From assembly GCA_904502105.1 (NCBI GenBank), contig CAJGDF010000020.1, positions 1-13,272 on the forward strand: a stretch of 13,272 bases of DNA. Direction: 5' to 3'. The notes below the pieces were generated by a model. That model made no database searches. It was given only the letters and a program-made list of their open reading frames with translations, and was not told where the DNA came from. The stretch is from an uncultured Clostridia bacterium. Lineage in GTDB: Bacteria; Bacillota; Clostridia; Oscillospirales; UBA644. Positions within the stretch are counted from its first letter, which is position 1. Each line of letters opens with the position of its first letter. Shown piece after piece: positions 7,528-13,272 of the stretch. The position numbers and the translations under genes are program-made.

Positions 7528-7556
7528 TTGAAAAAAATGAATAAGTATGATATAAT
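7528..7556 (+). promoter_or_regulatory. Near-consensus sigma-A extended -10 promoter for OLE RNA
   Basis: TTGAAA at 7528-7533 (5/6 match), a 17-nt spacer, and a perfect TATAAT at 7551-7556. TG at 7548-7549 gives the extended -10 TGATATAAT. This is the best promoter in the window. Transcription would begin about 7562-7565, exactly where the structured RNA starts, so the RNA need not rely on read-through from the upstream operon. Confidence 0.85.
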
Positions 7557-7978
7557 ATAATGTAGATGATACAGTATCCTAGTCCGAACATACGACTACC
7601 AGGGTGGGCCTAAAAATCCACCGAAGGGCATATCTGTGAAACTTCTTGTGCTTGCTTCTTACGCCCAGTCTGGGGTGAGTGCTGGATGGAAGATCTTACG
7701 TCCTCAAACGTATGATCTTGGGACAGCCGGGCGCCCGCAATGGCATGCGTCAGTGATCCCGTCGTCCTTGGAGACCTGTTTACGTGGCTTTACATTTTGA
7801 AAAAGCTACGGTTCAGGATTAAACCTGCAAGGCGGTTCGTTTCCTTATTTTTCTTGAGAAACGGGCTGTATGCAGTTGTAGCCTGTCTTGAGTGGAGTCG
7901 GCGGATATCGGCCGGACGTTAGACCATGGCCGTGGTTTACCGTCTTTTGCGTTATGAAACCGATGCTGCAAAAGAGAC

Positions 7979-8025
7979 TAAGAGCCGTTTTGTTCAGGTT
8001 AAGGAAAACTTCTAGGCTGAGATTT
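7979..8025 (+). other. Candidate kink-turn within OLE RNA
   Basis: The strand 8015-8022 reads GGC-UGA-GA, and the facing strand 7982-7986 reads GA-GCC. GGC (8015-8017) pairs with GCC (7984-7986) as the C-stem, UGA (8018-8020) is the three-nucleotide bulge, and G8021-A7983 and A8022-G7982 form the tandem sheared G-A pairs. Two U-A pairs (8023-7981, 8024-7980) begin the other stem. L7Ae-type proteins bind such motifs, and the OLE-associated protein OapC is reported to recognise a kink-turn. Whether this is that site is inference. Confidence 0.55.
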
Positions 8026-8107
8026 TTTTCTGCATTCAAGGGATTGCAGTACGTGCTAAGTGGCAATCAAGTCAAACACGCGGTAACGCTGTTTCTTGGA
8101 CTTTAAA

Positions 8108-8157
8108 GGGAAACCTCCTTCACGGCGACGGAAGGAAGTCCTTGGGGAAACCTACTT
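8108..8157 (+). repeat. Two 13-nt GGGAAACCTnCTT repeats in OLE RNA 3' domain
   Basis: GGGAAACCTCCTT (8108-8120) and GGGAAACCTACTT (8145-8157) differ at one base. Each can form a tiny GAAA-capped hairpin (AGG/CCU and GGG/CCU). The copies flank the right arm of a stem made by 8098-8103 with 8136-8141 and an inner CCUUC/GAAGG pairing (8117-8121 with 8131-8135). Confidence 0.7.
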
Positions 8158-8176
8158 GACCTAAGACGTAAGATTT

Positions 8177-8272
8177 ACTTTGAATGTTATCATCACATCT
8201 TGCTTATTAACATCTGCCGTGAGTATTGTTTTTCGATGCTTGCGACAGATTAAATTATATTTTAAAGAATTA
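8177..8272 (+). other. Unassigned spacer between OLE RNA and oapA
   Basis: A/T-rich stretch between the last OLE pairing element and the chosen oapA start. It contains no intrinsic terminator, so OLE and oapA may share a transcript that is then processed. It is open in the oapA frame from TTG 8180, but those residues look like read-through of noncoding DNA. Confidence 0.4.
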
Positions 8273-9034
8273 ATGAACGTAATGAGGTTCAATTCCTCTA
8301 TTTCAAAAAGAAAGGAAGCTTTCGTAAAAGAAAGCAATGGTTTGCGAAAAATGGATTCAGGCGATAAGCCTCGACCTAATCAGAGGTTTGAAACGGAAAA
8401 GACCGAAACTGCTGTTTCAAAAGAAAGTTTGAACGAAAAAAACGATGTAAAGCAGGAAAAAACAAAACAGAAAGAGAAAAAGAAAAAGATAATCGACTGG
8501 GGCTGGAGCTTGAAGATACTTCTTTTAACATTCAGTATTTCTTTTGCGATGTCTTATCTTTCGAAAAGCGTTTTATCCGATGTTAATCTTTGGATAGCCT
8601 TGATAGTTTTGTTTTTGTTTATCTTTATCGGTGTTATTTTTGACCTTATCGGTACGGCTATAATGTCGGTTGAAGCAAAATCGTTCAATTCAATGGCAGC
8701 AAAAAAGGTTGTCGGTGCAAAAGCAGCCCTTTCTCTTATATCAAAAGCTTCTTCTGTTTCAAATTTTTGTAATGACGTTATCGGTGATATCTGCGGTGTT
8801 ATAAGCGGTACGATGTGCTCGGTTGTTGCTATCGAAATTTCGGAAGCACTTAACTGGAATGTGTTTTTTATTACCCTTGTTACCACTGCTTTTACAGCGT
8901 CGTTAACTGTCGGTTCAAAAGCTGTCGGCAAAAATCTTGCCATTGCGTTCAGCGATAAAATTATTTATGCCGTTGCGCGCGTTCTTTGCTTATTCATCCC
9001 CGAACGTGTCTTCGACAACAAAAAGAAGAAGTAA
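8273..9034 (+). CDS. oapA: OLE-associated membrane protein OapA
   Basis: Multi-pass membrane protein that binds OLE RNA and anchors it to the membrane. From ATG 8273 it has 253 residues. There is a highly charged, Lys/Glu-rich N-terminal tail (about 1-75, ending KEKKKKIIDW), then membrane segments at about 81-97, 106-131, 168-189 and 198-216, a further hydrophobic helix at about 230-245, and a basic end (FDNKKKK). A DxxxD motif (Asp168, Asp172 in NDVIGDICG) lies at the head of the third segment. Another acidic residue lies in the second segment (Asp124 of DLIGTAIMSVEAK). The layout recalls DUF21/CNNM-CorC transporters. The start is uncertain: 8273 and 8282 (ATG), 8342 (TTG) and 8351 (ATG) are all possible, none with a good ribosome binding site. 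Its stop overlaps the tlyA start by one base (TAATG). Confidence 0.87.
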   Translation: MNVMRFNSSISKRKEAFVKESNGLRKMDSGDKPRPNQRFETEKTETAVSKESLNEKNDVKQEKTKQKEKKKKIIDWGWSLKILLLTFSISFAMSYLSKSVLSDVNLWIALIVLFLFIFIGVIFDLIGTAIMSVEAKSFNSMAAKKVVGAKAALSLISKASSVSNFCNDVIGDICGVISGTMCSVVAIEISEALNWNVFFITLVTTAFTASLTVGSKAVGKNLAIAFSDKIIYAVARVLCLFIPERVFDNKKKK

Positions 9035-9762
9035 TGCGTCTCGATATTTATGTTTTTAACAATTTTACATTGAAGAGCCGTGAATATGCCCGTTCTCTGA
9101 TAAAGAACGGAGATGTTACGGTCAACGGTGTTCCTGTTACAAAAGCAGGTTATGAGATAAACGGCAGCGAAAATGTCGTTATTAACGATTCCCTTCGTTA
9201 TGTCGGGCGCGGCGGGCTGAAGCTCGAACGCGCCCTTGATGTTTTTAATATTTCGGCAAAAGACCGTGTATGCCTTGATATCGGTGCTTCCACGGGCGGT
9301 TTTACGGATTGTTTACTGCAAAACGGTGCCGTAAAGGTTTATGCTGTGGATGTCGGTCACGGTCAGCTTGCGGAAAAGCTTCGCAATGACTCCCGTGTCG
9401 TTAATCTTGAGGGTGTTCATATCAACGCTCTATCGGAGGAAACGACCGGTACCGTCGGTATAATAACTGCCGATGTTTCGTTTATTTCGCTGAAGCTCGT
9501 TCTTCCGTCCATGAAAAAATTTGCAGATGAAAATACCGATATAATTTGCCTTTTCAAGCCGCAGTTTGAATACGGTAAAAAGGTGAAGAACGGTGTTATA
9601 AAAGATCCCAAGATACATGAAGAACTGATCCTTGACTTTACGGCTTTTGCCGAAAAAGAGGGATTTGACATTGTGGCTAAAGATGTTTCTCCGATCCTCG
9701 GCGGGGACGGAAACAAAGAATTTCTTTTCCACATCAGATCAAAACAAGCATTGTCCGAATAA
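9034..9762 (+). CDS. tlyA: TlyA/YqxC-family rRNA 2'-O-methyltransferase (FtsJ-like)
   Basis: SAM-dependent ribose methyltransferase with an S4 RNA-binding domain; family members modify 16S/23S rRNA. It has 242 residues. The S4 domain (1-60) reads MRLDIYVFNNFTLKSREYAR, then LIKNGDVTVNGVPVTKAG, and the linker has YVGRGGLKLERAL (56-68). The Rossmann domain carries the SAM-binding DIGASTGGFTDCLLQ (82-96), AVDVGHGQL, DVSFISL and the catalytic-region LFKPQFE. The frame is open from 8986, but ATG 9034 is chosen because it is the S4 domain's standard first residue and overlaps the oapA stop; the extra residues would lie inside oapA. Weak AAGAAG upstream suggests coupling to oapA. In related genomes dxs precedes this gene; it does not here. 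Confidence 0.94.
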   Translation: MRLDIYVFNNFTLKSREYARSLIKNGDVTVNGVPVTKAGYEINGSENVVINDSLRYVGRGGLKLERALDVFNISAKDRVCLDIGASTGGFTDCLLQNGAVKVYAVDVGHGQLAEKLRNDSRVVNLEGVHINALSEETTGTVGIITADVSFISLKLVLPSMKKFADENTDIICLFKPQFEYGKKVKNGVIKDPKIHEELILDFTAFAEKEGFDIVAKDVSPILGGDGNKEFLFHIRSKQALSE

Positions 9763-9780
9763 ATAACAGGGGGTGTACCG

Positions 9781-10590
9781 ATGAAATTTGCCGTTATTAC
9801 AAATAAATCCCGCGACTGCGATTTTTCCGTAACCGAAAAGATAGTTGAATGTCTTTCCGAACACGGTGCGGAATGTGCAGTATGTTCTTCTGCCGAAACG
9901 CTTAATAAAGTAGTAGCTGACTGCAATGCGATAGTAACTGTCGGCGGAGACGGAACGATCCTCGGTATTGCCCAGGTTGCCGCCCGAAGCGGTTGTCCCG
10001 TCGTCGGTGTCAATAAAGGAAATCTCGGATATCTTGCAGAACTTGAGCCCGATGGAATAAGCGAGCTTAAACGTCTCGTTTCGGGTGACTATTACATAGA
10101 AAACAGAATGATGCTTCGAACAACAGTTGCTCTTTCTGACGGTGAAAAAGAATTTTACGCTCTCAACGATGTTGTTGTAACTCACGATGCGGTTCTTCGA
10201 ATTACAGATTTTGATCTTTCGTGTGACGGTTATCCCGTTGCTCATTATAGGGCGGACGGACTTATTTTTTCAACACCGACCGGCTCTACCGCCTATTCTC
10301 TTTCCGCAGGCGGTCCTATAGTTGACCCTGCTCACAGAGCAATAATTTTAACTCCCATATGCGCACATACTTTAAACTCAAGACCCATTCTTTTCCGTGA
10401 TGACGCTGTCCTTTCTGTACACTGTTCATCCAGAGATAAAGGGCTTGCCCGTCTTTATGCCGACGGAGGAGAGGGCTACTGTTTGCCCGATTCAACGACT
10501 GTAAAGATAGGTCGTTCTCCGTTTCCGTTAAAGCTTATAAGGTTTACAACCAATTCGTTCTACAATATACTTTCAAAAAAAATACATTAA
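9781..10590 (+). CDS. nadK: NAD kinase
   Basis: ATP/polyphosphate-dependent kinase that makes NADP from NAD in the cytoplasm. The 269 residues are of normal length. Key motifs are GGDGT at 55-59 (TVGGDGTILGIAQ), NKGNLGYLAE (78-87), ALNDVVVTHDA (127-137) and the NAD-binding region ADGLIFSTPTGSTAYSLSAG (158-177) with TPICAHTLNSRPIL (191-204). ATG 9781 follows CAGGGGGTGT with 7-8 nt spacing. The Asn of ALND and the Asp of GGDGT, needed for substrate binding and catalysis, are both present. It lies between tlyA and argR, a common Clostridia arrangement that differs from Bacillus, where nadK is elsewhere. Confidence 0.96.
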   Translation: MKFAVITNKSRDCDFSVTEKIVECLSEHGAECAVCSSAETLNKVVADCNAIVTVGGDGTILGIAQVAARSGCPVVGVNKGNLGYLAELEPDGISELKRLVSGDYYIENRMMLRTTVALSDGEKEFYALNDVVVTHDAVLRITDFDLSCDGYPVAHYRADGLIFSTPTGSTAYSLSAGGPIVDPAHRAIILTPICAHTLNSRPILFRDDAVLSVHCSSRDKGLARLYADGGEGYCLPDSTTVKIGRSPFPLKLIRFTTNSFYNILSKKIH

Positions 10591-10602
10591 GGGCAGAAAA
10601 TA

Positions 10603-11070
10603 ATGAAACAGAAAAACAGAAGACATTCAAAAATAATAGATATTGTTCGCACCGAACAGATCGAAACACAGGACGAGCTTACCGCAAGATTGAATGAAGA
10701 GGGCTTTAATGCAACTCAGGCAACAATTTCCAGAGACATTAAAGAACTTCAGCTTGTAAAAACTCTTACAAGTGAAAACAGATACAGATATTCACTTCCT
10801 GCAGGCGCAAGTTCGTCTCAGCCCCTTCTTCCCGCAAAGTTTTTGGGAATAATGAGAGAGGGCATCATTTCTGTTGAACAGGCACAGAATCTTGTTATCG
10901 TAAAATGCTACTCGGGTATGGCTCAGGGTGTTTGCGCTGCTATTGACTCTCTTGAACGCGACGATGTTATCGGCTCTATCGCAGGTGACGATACCATTTT
11001 CCTTGCTGCAAGAGATAATGCATTTGCAAAGAAGATCGTTGATAATATAAAAGACACCATCAATATGTAA
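10603..11070 (+). CDS. argR: Arginine repressor ArgR/AhrC
   Basis: Hexameric arginine-responsive DNA-binding regulator; in Clostridia the argR-recN pairing is conserved without implying arginine genes nearby. The 155 residues comprise a winged-helix N-terminal domain (about 1-70) with NATQATISRDIKELQLVK (36-53) as recognition helix and following turn, a linker, and a C-terminal oligomerisation/arginine-binding domain (about 82-152). The latter contains NLVIVKCYSGMAQGVCAAID and IGSIAGDDTIFLAA (123-136), whose GDD contacts arginine in the family. ATG 10603 has only GGGCAG 7 nt upstream as a possible ribosome binding site. No clear ARG box operator is visible upstream in this window. Confidence 0.95.
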   Translation: MKQKNRRHSKIIDIVRTEQIETQDELTARLNEEGFNATQATISRDIKELQLVKTLTSENRYRYSLPAGASSSQPLLPAKFLGIMREGIISVEQAQNLVIVKCYSGMAQGVCAAIDSLERDDVIGSIAGDDTIFLAARDNAFAKKIVDNIKDTINM

Positions 11071-11105
11071 TTTTACAGTAAATTTTCTTACAAGAGGTAA
11101 CTAAA

Positions 11106-12761
11106 ATGCTTTCCTCGCTCCACATAGAAAATATAGCGGTAATAGAATCGGCAGACATTTCATTTCCGTCGGGGCTTTCTGTTTTGACGGGCGAAACGGG
11201 TGCCGGTAAAAGTATGATAATCGACTCCATAAATATGATCCTCGGCGGAAGAACAAACCGCGAGGTCATTCGAACAGGGTGTAAAAAAGCATTTGTTTCG
11301 GCTTCTTTTGAGTGTTTACATCCGACAGTCGTTTCTCTTGCCGATGAATTCGGTATAGATATAAGCGATGGGGAGCTTATCATTTCAAGGGAAGTTACAT
11401 CTGACGGCAGAAGCTCCGCGCGTGCAAACGGAAGACAGATAACCGCGGCGATGCTTCGTGAACTCGGTAAAAATCTTATCAATATTCACGGTCAGCACGA
11501 TAATGCGGCTCTTTCCGATCCGTCAACTCATCTTTCATTTCTCGATTCATTTGCCGTGAACACAAAAGAAAGAGAAGATTATTCCGAAAAATATTCCCGT
11601 GTAAAAAACATAAAAAAGCAGATCGATTCTCTTTCGTTTGACGAACGCGAAAAAGCAATGCGAACAGATATCCTCCGTTATCAGGTAAACGAGCTTGAGG
11701 CTGCTCAGCTTGTTGTCGGAGAAGACGAGGTCCTTGAAAAGAAACGTCTTTCTCTTGCGAACCGTGAAAAGGTTATCAAAGGTATTTTTGCGGCAAGAGA
11801 AGCACTTTGCGGAAGTGAACGCGGAGCCTGCGATCTTGTTGCGGCAGCTCAAAACGAGCTTGCGTATGTTTCACGTTATGACGAGGATGCCGCAAAGCTT
11901 TCCGAACGTATAAACGATATTTTTGCAGAGCTTGAGGATATTTCAGATGAAATCTCCCGTTTTGCAGATAATATAGACGATGATGAGTCCGAGCTTGAGC
12001 AGATCGAAAACCGACTCGATCTTATAAAAAGTTTCCGTAAAAAATATGGAAACACTGTTGAAGAAATGCTCGAATTTCTTGAAAAAGCAAGAGAAGAGCT
12101 TGAAAATATTGAATTTTCCGATGAGAAGATCAAAAAGCTTCAAAAAGAACTTGTTTCCGCTCAGTCTGAGCTTGATATTGCGGCTAAACGTCTTTCAGAA
12201 AACCGTGAGAAAGCGGCAGAGGCTCTTGAACGTGCGGTTACGGGAGAGCTTGTTTTCCTCGATATGCCCAAGGTGAGATTCTCGGTTCAGATAATGCCCA
12301 AGGCTCAGGAAAAAGACGGTGCTGATAATGTTGAGTTTCTTATTTCAACAAACGTCGGCGAAGAGCTTCGCCCTCTTGCAAAAATAGCATCGGGCGGCGA
12401 GCTTTCGAGAATAATGCTTGCAATAAAAAATATTCTGTCAAAAGACGGTGCCGGAACTCTCGTTTTTGACGAAGTTGATACCGGTGTCAGCGGCAGGGCG
12501 GCACATAAGATAGCTGTTAAATTAAAACAGATGTCGGGTGCAAGTCAGGTAATAGTGGTAACTCATCTTGCTCAGATCGCAGCTGAGGGACATAATCACT
12601 TTATCATTAAGAAAGAAAGCCGCGATGACAGAACTTACACCAGTGTAAATCTTCTCTCCGGAGAAGACAGAATAAAAGAGCTTGCCCGAATTATGGGCGG
12701 CGACAACATTACTCCCGCGCTTTTGGAAACTGCGAGAGAAATGGTTAAACAATCAGTTTGA
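11106..12761 (+). CDS. recN: DNA repair protein RecN
   Basis: SMC-like ATPase acting at double-strand breaks. It has 551 residues, close to the usual 550-570. The N-terminal head carries Walker A GETGAGKS (29-36), then the family motif LINIHGQHDNAAL. The two long coiled-coil arms are at about 155-205 and 240-375 (Lys/Glu-rich heptads), with a short hinge between them. The C-terminal head carries the ABC signature ASGGELSRI (428-436), Walker B TLVFDEVDTGVSG (451-463) and VVTHLAQIAA. The start ATG 11106 follows AAGAGG at about 11093-11098. No LexA/SOS box was recognised in the 35 nt before it. In B. subtilis spoIVB and spo0A follow recN; here tyrS does. Confidence 0.97.
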   Translation: MLSSLHIENIAVIESADISFPSGLSVLTGETGAGKSMIIDSINMILGGRTNREVIRTGCKKAFVSASFECLHPTVVSLADEFGIDISDGELIISREVTSDGRSSARANGRQITAAMLRELGKNLINIHGQHDNAALSDPSTHLSFLDSFAVNTKEREDYSEKYSRVKNIKKQIDSLSFDEREKAMRTDILRYQVNELEAAQLVVGEDEVLEKKRLSLANREKVIKGIFAAREALCGSERGACDLVAAAQNELAYVSRYDEDAAKLSERINDIFAELEDISDEISRFADNIDDDESELEQIENRLDLIKSFRKKYGNTVEEMLEFLEKAREELENIEFSDEKIKKLQKELVSAQSELDIAAKRLSENREKAAEALERAVTGELVFLDMPKVRFSVQIMPKAQEKDGADNVEFLISTNVGEELRPLAKIASGGELSRIMLAIKNILSKDGAGTLVFDEVDTGVSGRAAHKIAVKLKQMSGASQVIVVTHLAQIAAEGHNHFIIKKESRDDRTYTSVNLLSGEDRIKELARIMGGDNITPALLETAREMVKQSV

Positions 12762-12780
12762 AATTTAATTTGAATATATT

Positions 12781-12788
12781 AAGGAGAG
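12781..12788 (+). promoter_or_regulatory. Strong ribosome binding site of tyrS
   Basis: AAGGAGAG lies 6 nt before ATG 12795, fixing the start. The gap after recN is only 33 nt, which leaves no room for a T-box leader or a separate sigma-A promoter, so tyrS appears to be read from the recN transcript or from a promoter inside recN. Confidence 0.8.
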
Positions 12789-12794
12789 ATCACA

Positions 12795-13272
12795 ATGCAG
12801 ATCTATGAAGAGCTTCAAAGAAGAGGCTTGATTGCTCAGGTAACAAACGAAGAAGAAATCAGAGAATTGGTAAATAACGGTAAAGCAAAATTCTATATTG
12901 GTTTTGACTGTACCGCAGACAGCCTTACTGCAGGTCATTTCATGGCGCTTACTCTTATGAAAAGACTTCAGATGGCCGGTAATAAACCCATCGCTCTTAT
13001 CGGCGGCGGTACAACAATGATCGGCGACCCCTCCGGCCGTACCGATATGAGGAAAATGCTTACAAAAGAAGACATCGATCATAATGCTGAATGCTTCAAA
13101 CGTCAGATGGAAAAATTCATCGAATTCGGCGAAGACAAGGCTATGATGATAAACAATGCAGACTGGCTTCTCAATCTTAACTATGTTGATATGCTCCGCG
13201 AAGTCGGTGCTTGTTTCTCCGTAAACAATATGCTCCGTGCAGAATGCTATAAGCAGAGAATGGAAAAAGGCC
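12795..13272 (+). CDS. tyrS: Tyrosyl-tRNA synthetase, 5' part (runs off window)
   Basis: Class I aminoacyl-tRNA synthetase charging tRNA-Tyr. The first 159 codons are present, covering part of the catalytic domain. Features are [11 protein letters not shown] near the N-terminus, the tyrosine-pocket/ATP region [36 protein letters not shown] and [20 protein letters not shown], all aligning with the B. stearothermophilus-type enzyme. In that enzyme the HIGH motif begins with His45; here the equivalent residue is Thr (TAGH), while Thr40 and the second His are kept. GDPSGRTD replaces the usual GDPSGKK. The KMSKS loop and S4 domain lie beyond the window. It continues past 13272, so completeness cannot be judged. 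Confidence 0.94.
   Translation, partial: MQIYEELQRRGLIAQVTNEEEIRELVNNGKAKFYIGFDCTADSLTAGHFMALTLMKRLQMAGNKPIALIGGGTTMIGDPSGRTDMRKMLTKEDIDHNAECFKRQMEKFIEFGEDKAMMINNADWLLNLNYVDMLREVGACFSVNNMLRAECYKQRMEKG

Larger units (their letters stand above)
7563..8176 (+). ncRNA. ole: OLE RNA (ornate, large, extremophilic RNA)
   Basis: Large structured noncoding RNA that in known species binds OapA, localises to the membrane and is tied to cold, alcohol and Mg2+ tolerance. The call rests on several points. The length from the predicted start to the last paired element is about 610 nt, the family size. It lies directly upstream of an OapA-type membrane protein and between ispA and tlyA, the known OLE neighbourhood. 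There is no long conserved reading frame. Dense pairing is visible: 7603-7607/7618-7622 (GGUGG/CCACC), 7690-7701/7708-7719, 7783-7791/7802-7810, 7838-7843/7858-7863, 7864-7870/7877-7883, 7943-7950/7968-7975, 8030-8034/8045-8049, 8074-8082/8087-8094 with a GUAA loop, and 8098-8103/8136-8141. Small open frames at 7740-7922 and 7888-8106 have no ribosome binding site or recognisable product. The exact 3' end is estimated. Confidence 0.9.

Noticed and set aside
7730..7750. Palindromes GGGCGCCC and GCATGC as operator-like sites
   Set aside because: They fall within the transcribed OLE RNA and are better read as stem sequence; nothing else suggests protein-binding DNA sites.
7983..8030. Stem AGCC-GUUUU/AAAAC-GGCU followed by seven U, resembling an intrinsic terminator
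   Set aside because: The stem is A/U-rich and interrupted, the U-run comes after GAGA, and it is in the middle of OLE RNA; the kink-turn reading explains the same bases better.
7740..8106. Two overlapping short open frames (7740-7922 and 7888-8106)
   Set aside because: They lie inside the structured OLE RNA, lack ribosome binding sites, show no family features and have base patterns set by RNA stems.
8180..8272. Extension of oapA to TTG 8180
   Set aside because: It would start within the last bases after the OLE pairing element, has no ribosome binding site, and adds residues unlike the charged tail that follows.
9417..10245. Long minus-strand open frames across tlyA and nadK (9417-10013, 9739-10245)
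   Set aside because: Both overlap clear, motif-bearing plus-strand genes and have no recognisable domain; they come from codon bias of the real genes.
12762..12794. Possible ARG box or T-box ahead of tyrS
   Set aside because: Only a half-match (TGAATATATT) to an ARG box and far too short for a T-box leader.

Overview
This window is a densely packed, entirely plus-strand segment from a spore-forming member of the Bacillota, most likely class Clostridia. The evidence is a spoIIIAC-AH run, an Asp23-nusB-xseA-xseB-ispA-tlyA-nadK-argR-recN core order, ATGA and similar stop/start overlaps, and moderate GC with A/T-rich wobble positions. I cannot assign the genus. I see no insertion sequence, phage gene, CRISPR array, tRNA or rRNA.

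Layout: (1) 1-3037 holds the distal part of the spoIIIA operon, coding for the mother-cell half of the SpoIIIA-SpoIIQ feeding-tube complex. (2) A promoter at about 3025-3053 starts a housekeeping block: an Asp23-family protein, nusB, a TsaD/Kae1-like paralog, xseA, xseB, ispA and a divergent PAP2-family membrane protein (to 7493). (3) 7494-8272 has no gene. It holds a near-consensus extended -10 promoter and an RNA of about 610 nt that I identify as OLE RNA (Ornate, Large, Extremophilic). (4) 8273-9034 encodes OapA, the multi-pass membrane partner of OLE RNA. (5) 9034-12761 holds tlyA, nadK, argR and recN. (6) 12795 to the window end is the 5' part of tyrS.

The standout system is the OLE RNA-OapA ribonucleoprotein, a known but still mechanistically unresolved membrane-associated RNP linked to stress and Mg2+ tolerance. 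It sits in its typical isoprenoid/DNA-repair neighbourhood. The RNA shows many local stems, a GUAA-capped stem, two GAAA mini-hairpin repeats, a textbook-looking kink-turn and a possible long-range alternative pairing. OapA shows a DxxxD motif in a membrane segment, and its layout resembles the DUF21/CNNM-CorC transporter core. Departures from the Bacillus subtilis order are: no accBC before the Asp23 gene, no folD (a TsaD-like paralog occupies its slot), no dxs (OLE-oapA occupies its slot), nadK inserted after tlyA, and tyrS rather than spoIVB-spo0A after recN.
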